Shown piece after piece: positions 24,404 through 37,180 of a stretch of 41,269 bases of DNA. The DNA comes from Xylanibacter ruminicola (GTDB lineage Bacteria > Bacteroidota > Bacteroidia > Bacteroidales > Bacteroidaceae), in assembly GCA_015060625.1 (NCBI GenBank), contig SUYC01000005.1, forward strand, positions 1-41,269, given 5' to 3'. Below the pieces are notes generated by a model. The model was not told the origin of the DNA and searched no databases. It saw only the letters and a program-made list of their open reading frames with translations. The stretch's first letter is position 1. Each line of letters begins with the position of its first letter. The position numbers and the translations under genes are program-made.

Positions 24404-25027
24404 ATGGAAAAGAATTTAGTAGTAGTATATGAGTCGGAGATTGGAACACCTTTCGTTCTAAAACCTGTAGGAAATCAAGTATTGATGCTTCGTCCTGGTA
24501 CGGAGTTAACACGATTATGTATTGAAAGTGTGAACTGGAACAATTTAGACAAACCTAAGGTTTTTAATGGTGAAAGTAAGTTTTCCTACCTTGGTATGAC
24601 AGGTGAACAGGTAAGTACAAGGACTCTTTTCTGGCTTCTGATTAGATTTATGACCTTTGGTTTTTATGATGAGGATGCCGCAAAGGAGATTAAGAACGAC
24701 CTGAAGAGTATGGATATTACGTGCCCTTACGAGCCTATCACTATAGGTATCCATCTTTACGAAAAGAAAAACAATGATTCGACTGAGTATCATTATTCGT
24801 GTGAAGGCTTCGATAACTATCTGTGCTCTAAAACCTCATATCTCGGTGAAGACCTGGGCATATCTCTTAAGATGATTATGGAGACAGACTTCTTTCCCGA
24901 AATCCATGTCAATATAGAGCAAGGTGGATTTAGTGATGAGTTATTTGACGTTTTCAAGAGAACACTTATGAATGAAGTGGGGGAGAACGCAAATATCTGG
25001 TTGAAATTTATAAAAAAGGAGGTATAA
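24404..25027 (+). CDS. Unrecognised 207-aa protein coupled to the primase gene
   Basis: Not recognised. 207 aa from the ATG at 24404. N-terminal part VVVYESEIGTPFVLKP, acidic overall, several aromatic residues, no signal peptide. Its TAA overlaps the ATG of the primase-helicase (TAATG at 25025-25029), so the two are translated together and may act together. More AT-rich than the primase gene. Confidence 0.65.
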   Translation: MEKNLVVVYESEIGTPFVLKPVGNQVLMLRPGTELTRLCIESVNWNNLDKPKVFNGESKFSYLGMTGEQVSTRTLFWLLIRFMTFGFYDEDAAKEIKNDLKSMDITCPYEPITIGIHLYEKKNNDSTEYHYSCEGFDNYLCSKTSYLGEDLGISLKMIMETDFFPEIHVNIEQGGFSDELFDVFKRTLMNEVGENANIWLKFIKKEV

Positions 25028-27513
25028 TGAGTTTTTGTTATCAGAAGAATTTTAGTAATCCTACTTTGCCCGTTGACGAAGCGCAGTTTTATGCGCTCGT
25101 CAGGGCAGGAAAATGGAACGAGAACATTGATAAGTTCAGAGAAACGGGCGATGCCAGTCTGAAGCGTAAACTGCCTGCGTTTATCTTCCAGGCTACGTTT
25201 GATGAAACCACATCGAAGGCTGGTAAAACAGGTGCCTGGCGCAAACAGGCTGCCACCCTGTTAACGGGACTTGTGGTAATGGATATCGATCACCTTGAAA
25301 GTGAAGAGTTAAGAGTTAAGAGTGAAGAGTTTACTGCTGCCGACTTTAAGCAGCGAGCTGCTGAGCTTGGTATTCTGCTCATCTATATCACCCCCAGTGG
25401 CAAGGGCTTGAAGATTGTGTTTAAAGCCCGAGTGGATTGGGGTAATCTCATCGACAACCAGCACCGGATGGCTGAGATCCTGGGTGTTGAGGTTGACGAA
25501 AGTTGCAAGGACGCATCACGCATGTCGTTCATCTGCAAGGAATCGGATATATTATACATTGATAAAGAACTGTTTACGTATGAGAACAAAGAATTTAGTG
25601 AGCGATATACTGCTCTATATCGAGACGGTCACTCACAGGCTACGAGAGAGAATGATAAAGGCACGAATTTCGCGAATTATCGCGAATTAAATAATAACGA
25701 AATTCGTGAAAATTCGTGTAATTCGTGCCCCCATATAATTAAATGGCGAGATTATGATATACAGTGTATTATTGATAAGCGCTATAGCGCAAAGCTGCCC
25801 TGTGCAGCCGATAGTAACCGACACAACGAGAGTCTTAAACTGGCAAGCGACCTGCTGGTGCTGTTTGATGGCGACCGAAAGCTGGTGCAGCGGATACTTG
25901 AACGTCAACCCTGGGTGCAGGAGATTATCGAGGAACGCGACGAGAATGTGGCACAGACGGTGGCATCGGCAGCAGAGCGCATGGCGGATCGCGAAAAGAA
26001 GTACCTTACCCAATGCCCTTCAAAGGCTATGCAAGAGGCAATTTGCCAAGCGTGCGGCCAAACATGGAAACAGATTACGCAGGGCGAAACGACAGACACC
26101 GCCACCATAGGTGAGGAAGAGATTGAGCAATGGCTGTGGGATTGGGGTGAAAAGATTGAGGCGCTGTTCCCTTATTATCCTGCGCTGCAGGATGCCTGCA
26201 AGGGATTGAAGCGTAACCAATATCCTGCTGCCTTGATAGTATCAGGCGCATTGATGATGACATTGATGACACGCTGTACATACCGCTTTTATCATCGTCC
26301 CTCAAAACTGCGACGCTTGAATGCATCGGCATTGATTATCGGCGATCCTGCCAGTGGTAAGAGCTTTGCTACTCGTTTGTATGAGTTCCTGGCTGCGCCC
26401 ATTGTGGCTGCCGATAAAGCAGGAAAGGACACCATCAACCGCTATCGAGAGGAGATGAAAACCAAGGGGGCTAACAAGGAGAAGCCTAAGAAGCCTAAGG
26501 TAGTGGTACGTGTCCACCCCTCGCGAACATCGAACGCCCAGTTTATCCAAGACATGGTGAATGCTGTGGAGAATGTGGATGGCACGGATATGCAGCTGCA
26601 CATGCTCACGTTTGACACCGAGTTGGACAACACACTATCGGTACAGAAAGGTGGCAGCTGGATTGATAAGCAGAACCTGGAGCTGAAAGCTTTCCACAAT
26701 GAGGAAGACGGACAGGCTTACTCGAATATGGATTCTATCATGCAGGATTTTAACGTGACTTGGAACTACGTATATACCGGTACGCCCATCGCACTCAAAA
26801 AGAAGGTGAACGAACAGAACTTCGGTTCTGGATTGGCAACCCGATTAACCTGCATCCCTCTGCCCAGCACGCATTTTGAAATGATGGACTTGGACGAGGA
26901 GGTAGATGAGGACAGCGACAACCGCCTGCTGGAATGGGCTAAGAAACTGGATAAAACCAAGGGCGAACTATCCATTAAACGCATTGTTCGAACGATGTAC
27001 GATTGGACAGCACGTCGCATGGCCGATGCCAAGGACAATGAGAGCAAGGCCGATGAGATGCTGTTGAAACGTTGTGCCTACCATGGCATTAACTACTCGG
27101 CACCCTTTATCGTGATGCGCCACTGGGGCGAATTACATCAAGAAGGAGACTACTGGTGTGGTGAGTTTGAGACGGACGAGATCGACGACCAGTTGGCTGA
27201 GTTAATAGTAAACATCCAGTTTGCCTGTCAGCGCCACTACTTCGGATCATTAGCTGAGAAGTATTTCGACGACAAGTTGCGTGATGCATCAACCAATCGT
27301 CGCCACCGGCAACGAACCATCGAGGACTTTAATAGATTACCTGAGGAATTCTCGATCGACGATGTGGCGAATAGCTTACACCTTTGCATTAGTTCGGCTC
27401 GAACTCGCGTAAAGCGTTTGCTAAAAGATGGCGCCGTGGTGAAGTGTGGTGAATATGTTGAGAATGGTGCGTGCAAGCATCGCTACAAGAAAAAAGCCGT
27501 GCTTGTATTCTAA
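25027..27513 (+). CDS. VirE/BT4734-type primase fused to a DUF3987-like helicase
   Basis: 828 aa. The N-terminal ~200 residues match the BT4734-like/VirE_N fold, an archaeo-eukaryotic primase relative: VVMDIDHL, YITPSGKGLKIVFKA and CKDASRMSFICKE. The helicase-like ATPase follows, with Walker A GDPASGKS (~439-446) and an acidic strand MLTFDTELDNT (~530). A winged-helix-like C-terminus (SIDDVANSLHLCISSARTRVKRL) is present. These proteins are linked with mobile and phage-derived loci in Bacteroidales and probably serve replication. Two repeats interrupt it in frame: four heptamers at residues ~92-101 (LESEELRVKSEEF) and a 70-bp palindrome at ~212-235. Both lie between or beside conserved blocks, so the protein may still work. 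Confidence 0.85.
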   Translation: MSFCYQKNFSNPTLPVDEAQFYALVRAGKWNENIDKFRETGDASLKRKLPAFIFQATFDETTSKAGKTGAWRKQAATLLTGLVVMDIDHLESEELRVKSEEFTAADFKQRAAELGILLIYITPSGKGLKIVFKARVDWGNLIDNQHRMAEILGVEVDESCKDASRMSFICKESDILYIDKELFTYENKEFSERYTALYRDGHSQATRENDKGTNFANYRELNNNEIRENSCNSCPHIIKWRDYDIQCIIDKRYSAKLPCAADSNRHNESLKLASDLLVLFDGDRKLVQRILERQPWVQEIIEERDENVAQTVASAAERMADREKKYLTQCPSKAMQEAICQACGQTWKQITQGETTDTATIGEEEIEQWLWDWGEKIEALFPYYPALQDACKGLKRNQYPAALIVSGALMMTLMTRCTYRFYHRPSKLRRLNASALIIGDPASGKSFATRLYEFLAAPIVAADKAGKDTINRYREEMKTKGANKEKPKKPKVVVRVHPSRTSNAQFIQDMVNAVENVDGTDMQLHMLTFDTELDNTLSVQKGGSWIDKQNLELKAFHNEEDGQAYSNMDSIMQDFNVTWNYVYTGTPIALKKKVNEQNFGSGLATRLTCIPLPSTHFEMMDLDEEVDEDSDNRLLEWAKKLDKTKGELSIKRIVRTMYDWTARRMADAKDNESKADEMLLKRCAYHGINYSAPFIVMRHWGELHQEGDYWCGEFETDEIDDQLAELIVNIQFACQRHYFGSLAEKYFDDKLRDASTNRRHRQRTIEDFNRLPEEFSIDDVANSLHLCISSARTRVKRLLKDGAVVKCGEYVENGACKHRYKKKAVLVF
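25300..25327. repeat. In-frame four-unit heptamer array in the primase gene
   Basis: AGTGAAG, AGTTAAG, AGTTAAG, AGTGAAG, coding for SEELRVKSEE. It sits right after the conserved VVMDIDHL strand. Confidence 0.9.
25660..25729. repeat. In-frame 70-bp palindromic repeat in the primase gene
   Basis: Begins GGCACGAATTTCGCGAATT and ends AATTCGTGCC; the same family as 2158-2220. It is read through as about 24 residues (GTNFANYRELNNNEIRENS and a few more), an Asn-rich stretch between the primase and helicase parts. Confidence 0.88.
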
Positions 27514-27516
27514 GAG

Positions 27517-27589
27517 TGGTACATTAGTTCATTGGTTCATTTTGAAGATTAAACATTAAACATTAAACATTGAACATTAAACATTAAAC
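27517..27589. repeat. Octamer motif plus six-unit heptamer array
   Basis: 27517-27541 repeats the end of the 210-bp element (TGGTACATTAGTTCATT, then GGTTCATT). 27548-27589 is ATTAAAC five times and ATTGAAC once. The two together fill most of the gap between the primase stop and the M15 ATG. Confidence 0.85.
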
Positions 27590-27592
27590 AAT

Positions 27593-28045
27593 ATGGAACC
27601 TATAGTACAGCTGAACAGTAAAGCAAACCTCTCCGAGCACTTCTTGCTCGGGGAGTTCACCAGGAGTAAGTATCCTGAGGTGTATAACATTCCTAATCAT
27701 GAGGCGATTGCAAACCTGAAAAGGCTATGCCAATGGCTGGAGGTATTAAGGGAAAGGTCTTCCCAACCTATCATCATCAACTCTGGTTATCGATCACCTC
27801 AGCTTAACAGGAAGGTTGGAGGGGCAGCGAACTCGAATCATTTAACGGGGTGTGCGGTGGATATACGTACTTCGGGCTATGAACAAGCGATAGTTTATGC
27901 GGCCATCCTGATTAATTATGCCAAAGAGTCGCAGCAGGAGTTTGACGAATTGTTGATAGAACGTAATAGATATGGTGCTGTTTGGGTACACTTTGCAGTA
28001 AGACCGAAAGATAATCGGAATAAGGTAAACTTTATCAATGCGTAA
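27593..28045 (+). CDS. M15-family peptidoglycan peptidase (endolysin-like)
   Basis: 150 aa zinc D-Ala-D-Ala carboxypeptidase/L-Ala-D-Glu endopeptidase fold. Metal ligands are in place: H83 and D90 (SNHLTGCAVDI) and H133 (WVHFAV), preceded by INSGYRSPQLNRKVGG. No signal peptide, as in phage endolysins. It follows the primase gene, as muralytic enzymes often do in these Bacteroidales loci. It would cleave peptide stems of peptidoglycan. Confidence 0.88.
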   Translation: MEPIVQLNSKANLSEHFLLGEFTRSKYPEVYNIPNHEAIANLKRLCQWLEVLRERSSQPIIINSGYRSPQLNRKVGGAANSNHLTGCAVDIRTSGYEQAIVYAAILINYAKESQQEFDELLIERNRYGAVWVHFAVRPKDNRNKVNFINA

Positions 28046-28048
28046 GTT

Positions 28049-28084
28049 TGCAACTTGGTTGCAGAGAATACTGCGTACCTTTGC
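28049..28084 (+). promoter_or_regulatory. Promoter of the metal ATPase with a candidate metal-responsive operator
   Basis: Perfect palindrome TGCAAC-TTG-GTTGCA (28049-28063) directly upstream of the -7 box TACCTTTGC (28076-28084), at the place of the -33 element. The 6-3-6 layout is like that of metal-sensing repressor sites, but the regulator is unknown. Confidence 0.5.
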
Positions 28085-28113
28085 ACCCAGAAACAATAAA
28101 AAGGAATAAGAAT

Positions 28114-30099
28114 ATGGAAAAGAATTGCGAATATTGCGGTGTACATGCACATCATGATGAGCATCATGAGCACGAGCATCATCATGAGCATGAACATGAG
28201 CACCACCACGAGCATAACACTCGTGAACAGCTTAGGTTGATAATGATTACGGCTGTACTGCTGATAGGGGCAGTCATAGTAGAACACCTGATGGCATTGC
28301 CCACTTGGCAGTTGCTGTTGGTTTATCTCGTACCTTATATCATCATAGGTCATGATACACTGAAGGAGGCGGCTGAGGGGTTGCTGGAGGGCGAGCCGTT
28401 TAACGAGCACTTCCTGATGAGTATTGCTACCATCGGCGCCTTGTGTATAGGTTTCCTGCCAGGGGCCGAAACACAGTTCCCCGAGGCGGTGTTTGTGATG
28501 CTGTTTTTCCAGGTGGGTGAGCTGTTTGAGGGCTATGCTGAGGGTAAGAGCCGCGACAGCATTGCGCACCTGATGGAGATAAAACCCGACTATGCCACAC
28601 TGTGGAGTAAGGACGAAGGAGGAAGGAGTAAGGAGATGACAGTAGCGCCCGACGAGGTGAAGGTGGGTGATACGATTATTATTAAGCCGGGTGAGAGAGT
28701 GCCTTTGGATGGTGTGATCATCGACGGTACGAGTGCGCTGAATACGGTGGCACTGACAGGCGAGTCACTCCCCCGCGATGTGGCTTTGGGCGACGAGGTC
28801 ATCTCTGGCTGTGTCAACCTCAGTGGTGTGCTGCGTGTACGTGTGACCAAGCCCTACGGTGAGAGTACGGTATCGAAAATCATCAAGCTGGTTGAGGATG
28901 CCGGCGAACATAAGTCGCAAAGCGAAACCTTTATTACCCGCTTTGCCCGTATCTACACGCCTATCGTGGTGTTTGCCGCCATCGCCCTGGCCGTTGTGCC
29001 TACACTGCTGGGTGGGGCATTCAGCACCTGGCTGTACAGAGCGCTGATGTTCCTGGTGGTATCGTGCCCCTGTGCGCTGGTAATCAGCGTGCCGCTGACA
29101 TTCTTCGGTGGTATCGGCGGTGCCTCGCGCCGTGGTATATTAATCAAGGGTGCGAACTACATGGATGTGCTGGCGAAGGTGCGTACGGTGGTGTTTGACA
29201 AGACGGGTACGCTCACTCACGGCAAATTTGCCGTAACGGCCGTGCATCCGGATGCTATCGACGATCACCAGCTGCTGCACCTGGCGGCTCATGTGGAGCA
29301 CTTTTCTACTCATCCCATTGGTGCGGCCCTGCGTGATGCATTCCCCGATGAGGCTACGGATGGCTGCGAGGTGAGCGATGTGCGCGAGATGGCCGGACAG
29401 GGCATCATAGCCAAGGTGGGCGATCGCGAGGTGGCTGTAGGTAACACCAAACTGATGGATGCCATCGGTGCCAAGTGGCACGACTGTCACCATACGGGTA
29501 CGATTATCCACGTGGCCATAAACGGTACCTATGCGGGTCATATTGTGATTAACGACCAGATCAAGGCCGACAGTGCTGAGGCTATTGCCGAACTGCATCG
29601 GTTGGGTGTCAGTCGCACGGTGATGCTGACTGGTGACCGCCAGGAGGTGGCCGATAACGTGGCCAAGCAGCTGGGACTGACCGAATACCATGCCGAGTTG
29701 ATGCCAGCCGAAAAAGTCGCTAAAGTGGAACAATTGTCAACCGTCAATTCTCAATTGACAATTCCTCTCGCCTTCGTAGGCGATGGCATCAACGATGCGC
29801 CGGTACTGGCGCGTGCCGATATCGGTATAGCCATGGGTGGACTGGGTAGCGATGCCGCCATCGAGGCTGCCGATGTAGTGCTGATGGATGATAAGCCCTC
29901 GAAGATAGCCACTGCCATCCGCATAGCCCGACGTACACTGGCTATCGCACGTCAGAATGTGTGGCTGGCCATTGGTATCAAACTAGCCGTATTGGTACTG
30001 GCAGCCTTTGGCGTGGCTACCATGTGGATGGCTGTGTTTGCCGATGTGGGTGTCACGGTATTGGCCGTACTTAACGCCATGCGCGCCCTGCGTGCCTGA
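28114..30099 (+). CDS. P1B-type heavy-metal ATPase, zinc/cadmium exporter
   Basis: 661 aa from the ATG at 28114; the open frame reaches back to 28048 across the promoter and is rejected. The N-terminus has CEYC and then a His-rich stretch (residues 11-34, mostly His/Glu) in place of an HMA domain, suited to Zn2+ binding. Motifs: TGES, the metal-site SCPCAL in a membrane helix (~316-320), the phosphorylated Asp in DKTGTLT (~362), STHPIGAAL and GDGINDAP. CPC plus His-rich tail points to Zn/Cd/Co rather than Cu. Two four-unit heptamer arrays are read in frame (SKDEGGRSKE near 165 and QLSTVNSQL near 541), both in the cytoplasmic domains. Convergent with the ZIP gene. Confidence 0.92.
   Translation: MEKNCEYCGVHAHHDEHHEHEHHHEHEHEHHHEHNTREQLRLIMITAVLLIGAVIVEHLMALPTWQLLLVYLVPYIIIGHDTLKEAAEGLLEGEPFNEHFLMSIATIGALCIGFLPGAETQFPEAVFVMLFFQVGELFEGYAEGKSRDSIAHLMEIKPDYATLWSKDEGGRSKEMTVAPDEVKVGDTIIIKPGERVPLDGVIIDGTSALNTVALTGESLPRDVALGDEVISGCVNLSGVLRVRVTKPYGESTVSKIIKLVEDAGEHKSQSETFITRFARIYTPIVVFAAIALAVVPTLLGGAFSTWLYRALMFLVVSCPCALVISVPLTFFGGIGGASRRGILIKGANYMDVLAKVRTVVFDKTGTLTHGKFAVTAVHPDAIDDHQLLHLAAHVEHFSTHPIGAALRDAFPDEATDGCEVSDVREMAGQGIIAKVGDREVAVGNTKLMDAIGAKWHDCHHTGTIIHVAINGTYAGHIVINDQIKADSAEAIAELHRLGVSRTVMLTGDRQEVADNVAKQLGLTEYHAELMPAEKVAKVEQLSTVNSQLTIPLAFVGDGINDAPVLARADIGIAMGGLGSDAAIEAADVVLMDDKPSKIATAIRIARRTLAIARQNVWLAIGIKLAVLVLAAFGVATMWMAVFADVGVTVLAVLNAMRALRA
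28606..28633. repeat. In-frame four-unit heptamer array (ATPase actuator region)
   Basis: AGTAAGG, ACGAAGG, AGGAAGG, AGTAAGG, coding SKDEGGRSKE. G-richer than the other arrays but with the same period and unit number. Confidence 0.75.
29734..29761. repeat. In-frame four-unit heptamer array (ATPase P domain)
   Basis: TTGTCAA, CCGTCAA, TTCTCAA, TTGACAA, coding LSTVNSQLT just before the conserved FVGDGINDAP. Confidence 0.85.
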
Positions 30100-30144
30100 G
30101 GTGGCTGTCAGACGTCCATCGGATAGCGCACGCCCCATTTTGTT

Positions 30145-30927
30145 TTATCCCATCACCACATCAAGCACCATCATCAGCACAAAACCAATGGCAAAACCGA
30201 TGGTACTCAGATTGGAATGCTTACCACTCGAAGCTTCAGGTATCAGTTCCTCTACCACCACATAAAACATGGCGCCGGCAGCAAAGGCCAGCATGTAGGG
30301 CAGCACGGGCATCAGCAGCGAAGCCAGCAGTAATACCGCAATGGCTCCAATGGGTTCAACGGCTCCACTTAGCGATCCGATAAAAAACGATCGCCACTTG
30401 CTATTGCCTGCTGCGCGCATAGGCATAGAGATGATGGCACCCTCGGGCACGTTCTGGATGGCGATACCCACAGCTACGGCCAGAGCACTGGTCAGTGAGA
30501 TGTTCGACAGACTGCTATCGGCTCCGGCAAATACCACGCCCACTGCCATGCCTTCGGGCAGGTTGTGGATGGTAACGGCCAGGGCCAGCATCGCCGTCTT
30601 GGATAAATGCGAGCGCATACCCTCGGGCTTGTCGGTACCGATGTGCAGGTGAGGTGTTAACTCATCAATCAGCAACAAGAATCCGATACCCAACAAAAAT
30701 CCTACAGCAGCTGGCACCACACTCCATTTGCCACTATCTGCAACCATCTCCATCGACGGAATCAGCAGCGACCATACCGATGCAGCCACCATCACACCCG
30801 AGGCAAAGCCTAACAATGATTTCTGAAGCCGAACCGACATGTCGCCTTTCATAAAAAATACAAAGGCCGAACCGAGCATGGTGCCCAGTAGCGGAATAAG
30901 TAGTCCGATGATTAATGATGTAGTCAT
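30145..30927 (-). CDS. ZIP-family metal transporter (ZupT-like)
   Basis: 260 aa from the ATG at 30927 (MTTSLIIGLLIPLLGTMLG). About eight membrane helices; the ZIP metal-site signatures HNLPEGMAVG and QNVPEGAIISMP are present in the fourth and fifth helices. It imports Zn2+ or related divalent metals across the inner membrane. A TATCTTTGC box (30968-30960, minus strand) lies ~32 bases upstream. It faces the zinc-exporting ATPase tail to tail with 45 bases between. Confidence 0.9.
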   Translation of the reverse strand: MTTSLIIGLLIPLLGTMLGSAFVFFMKGDMSVRLQKSLLGFASGVMVAASVWSLLIPSMEMVADSGKWSVVPAAVGFLLGIGFLLLIDELTPHLHIGTDKPEGMRSHLSKTAMLALAVTIHNLPEGMAVGVVFAGADSSLSNISLTSALAVAVGIAIQNVPEGAIISMPMRAAGNSKWRSFFIGSLSGAVEPIGAIAVLLLASLLMPVLPYMLAFAAGAMFYVVVEELIPEASSGKHSNLSTIGFAIGFVLMMVLDVVMG

Positions 30928-30959
30928 ATCTATATTCGCGTGTGATACTAAACTTTTGG

Positions 30960-31063
30960 GCAAAGATACTTAATTCCTCTTAATTATCATCATCTTACCC
31001 CTTTGATTTATAAACTTATAACAAAAAAAGTATATGTAAATAAAAAATTATTCGTACCTTTGC
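30960..31063. promoter_or_regulatory. Divergent promoters of the ZIP and serine acetyltransferase genes
   Basis: Leftward TATCTTTGC (30968-30960) and rightward TACCTTTGC (31055-31063) boxes share an AT-rich 85-base region. No repeated operator was seen. Confidence 0.65.
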
Positions 31064-31086
31064 CACCGAACAATTACGTTGTAAGT

Positions 31087-32007
31087 ATGGATAAGACGAA
31101 GATAAACGAGACTTTGCGCAGGAATGTGGCGCTGTTGTCGAAGCAATCAGAACGCGAACTGGGTATGATGCCTGCCACCATTGCACCACTCCCTTCGGTA
31201 GAGTGCGTAAAGCGTATTGTAACGCTGGTTAAGAGTATCATTTTTCCTGATTATTTTGAAAAGCGACAGCCTGATGAGGCTATACGTGCCTACCATATCG
31301 GTGTGTGGATGGAGGAACTGGCCACGCTGCTCACCAAGCAGATAGCTCACGGACTGCAGTTCTGCGAGGACTGCGAGGCCAACAGTACCAAGGCCGAGGT
31401 ATATGCCATAGCCGAACAGAAAGCGCTGGCATTTATTGATGAGCTGCCCGAGATGAAGCGACTGCTTTATACCGACATACAGGCGATGTTTGATAACGAC
31501 CCTGCTGCACCTAACTTTGGTGAGGTGATATTCTGCTACCCCTCGATGAACACGATGACGCACTACCGCATCGCCCACAAGCTGCACCAGCTGCAAGTGC
31601 CTGTCATTCCACGTATCATCACCGAGCAGGCACACAGCAAAACGGGTATCGACATCCACCCAGGTGCGCAGATTGGCGAGTATTTTGCCATCGACCACGG
31701 TACGGGTGTGGTTATCGGCGAAACGGCTATCATCGGCAATCATGTCACGCTATATCAGGGCGTAACACTGGGTGCCAAGAGTTTTAAGTACGACGAGAAC
31801 GGTAACATGCTGAACATCCCCCGTCACCCCATCTTGGAAGACCACGTAACGGTTTATTCCAATGCCTCAATTTTAGGTCGTATCACCATCGGTCACGACT
31901 CAGTGATTGGTGGTAACATCTGGGTAACGCACAGTGTGCCGCCTTACTCGCGCATCCAGCAGAGCAAAGCTGTGGATGTCGCCTTCCAAGACGGCGCCGG
32001 AATTTAA
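31087..32007 (+). CDS. cysE: Serine O-acetyltransferase
   Basis: 306 aa from the ATG 23 bases after the promoter box; the upstream in-frame start at 31003 precedes the promoter. It makes O-acetylserine from serine and acetyl-CoA, the first step of cysteine synthesis. The N-terminal helical part (1-~170) is followed by a left-handed beta-helix of hexapeptide repeats with the family signature DIHPGAQIGEYFAIDHGTG and GETAIIGNHVTLYQGVTLG. Length fits the longer EpsC/SAT type of Bacteroidota. No cysK neighbour in the window. Confidence 0.9.
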   Translation: MDKTKINETLRRNVALLSKQSERELGMMPATIAPLPSVECVKRIVTLVKSIIFPDYFEKRQPDEAIRAYHIGVWMEELATLLTKQIAHGLQFCEDCEANSTKAEVYAIAEQKALAFIDELPEMKRLLYTDIQAMFDNDPAAPNFGEVIFCYPSMNTMTHYRIAHKLHQLQVPVIPRIITEQAHSKTGIDIHPGAQIGEYFAIDHGTGVVIGETAIIGNHVTLYQGVTLGAKSFKYDENGNMLNIPRHPILEDHVTVYSNASILGRITIGHDSVIGGNIWVTHSVPPYSRIQQSKAVDVAFQDGAGI

Positions 32008-32024
32008 TTTTTTTCTCTTTTTTA

Positions 32025-32124
32025 GGCACGGATTAACACGGCTCTTTTTATAAAAAGGAACACGGCCTTAGTTGTAATGCTAAAGCCGTGTTTTTAATTT
32101 GTTAAAGCCGCGTTAATCCGTGCC
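32025..32124. terminator. 100-bp palindrome between convergent genes, probable bidirectional terminator
   Basis: Starts GGCACGGATTAACACGG and ends in CCGCGTTAATCCGTGCC, with inner arms AACACGGC and GCCGTGTT and an AAAAAG/CTTTTT pair. It lies between the tail-to-tail serine acetyltransferase and AmpG genes. The ends resemble the GGCACGAATT palindromes at 2158 and 25660. Confidence 0.65.
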
Positions 32125-32134
32125 CCAAAAACAA

Positions 32135-33404
32135 TCACTCGTCTGCTTTTTTCTTTCCGAACTCGGGATCGATCTTCAGTAAGCTGGCTACGATGTAAGT
32201 CATCACGCAGCAAACCACGACGATCACGAAGAATGCACGATAGCCCACTGCCTCTTGCAGGGCACCGGCAAACAAGCCAGGAATCATCATCGACAGGGCC
32301 ATGAAAGCGGTACACAGCGCATAGTGAGCCGTCTTGTGCTCGCCTTGGCTATAATAAATAAGGTATAGCATATAGGCTGAGAAACCAAAACCATAACCAA
32401 ACTGTTCCAGGAAGATACAGATATTGATGATGAGCAGACTCGATGGCAGACTGCACGAGAGATAGACGTAAACCAAGTCGGGGATGGTAATAGCCATCAC
32501 CATCGGCCATAGCCAACGCTTCAGACCGTCGCGACTGGCAACAATACCACCTAAGATACCACCTAAGGTCAGACCGATAACACCCACGGTGCCCTGAACC
32601 ATACCAAACTCTACGTCGCTCAGACCCAGACCACCATTAGCTATTTTGTCAACTAAGAACAGCGCCGAAACCTTGGCCAGCAGTCCCTCTGGCATGCGAT
32701 AGAACAGCATAAAGCAGATACCCACCCACACCTGTGGTTTCTGGAAGAATGTCACCAGTGTGTTCCAGAACTCACTGATGATGTCGGCTGCGGTTTTCTG
32801 CATGCGATGGGTGTCTTCGCTGGGGCGTGGGAGTGCCCAGCTATGGTAGAGCCATAGGGCGATAAACAGGCCTGCAATGAGATAGAACACCAGACTCCAG
32901 GCATAGGCAATACTGCGTGTGAGCACTTGCAGTACACCTGCCAAGCCCACCAGCAGTCCGGATGAGAAGATGGTAGCTATGCGATAGAACGTAGAGCGGA
33001 TGCCTACAAAATAGGCCTGCTCGTGCTGTTCAAGTCCCAACATATAGAATCCGTCGGCAGCAATGTCGTGAGTGGCACTGCTAAAGGCCAACAGCCAGAA
33101 GAAACCGAGCGAGCCTTGCAGCCATAACGGCCCCGGGATTGTGAATGCCACACCTGCCAGGGCGGCTGCTATCAATATCTGCATGCTGAGAATCCACCAG
33201 CGTTTGGTTCTTAACATATCTACAAACGGGCTCCAAAGGGGTTTGATAACCCAAGGCAGATAGAGCCACGAGGTGTAGAGTGTGATGTCGGTATTCGACA
33301 AACCAAGGCGCTTGTAGATGATCACCGAGATGGTCATCACTGCTACATAAGGCACGCCTTCGGCAAAATAGAGTGTGGGCACCCATGCCCACGGGTTACG
33401 TGTT

Positions 33405-33412
<8 letters not shown>
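32135..33412 (-). CDS. AmpG-like MFS transporter (muropeptide import)
   Basis: 425 aa from the ATG at 33412 ([19 protein letters not shown]); the longer frame to 33460 runs into the upstream gene. About 12 membrane helices; [20 protein letters not shown] and the segment [11 protein letters not shown] are typical of the AmpG/SLC33 family. It would bring anhydromuropeptides or similar wall fragments into the cytoplasm. It overlaps the end of the SpoIID-domain gene by 8 bases, so the two are translationally coupled and likely serve one pathway. Confidence 0.82.
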
Positions 33413-37079
<3,667 letters not shown>

Positions 37080-37156
37080 TACGTGTAATTAGTGATTTAT
37101 AAAGCGCAAAATTCGTAATATTTTCCGAGAAAACCAAATAATTCAAGAAAATTTTC

Positions 37157-37165
37157 TAACTTTGC
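37157..37165 (+). promoter_or_regulatory. -7 box of rlmN
   Basis: TAACTTTGC followed by ACCC; the ATG at 37181 is 16 bases further. The leftward multidomain gene starts at 37079, so the ~100-base gap must also hold its promoter, for which I see no clear box. Confidence 0.65.
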
Positions 37166-37180
37166 ACCCAAAAAGTAAAG

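Noticed and set aside
28048..28113. Upstream extension of the metal ATPase frame
   Set aside because: It would start before the TACCTTTGC promoter box; the ATG at 28114 begins with the CEYC/His-rich tail.
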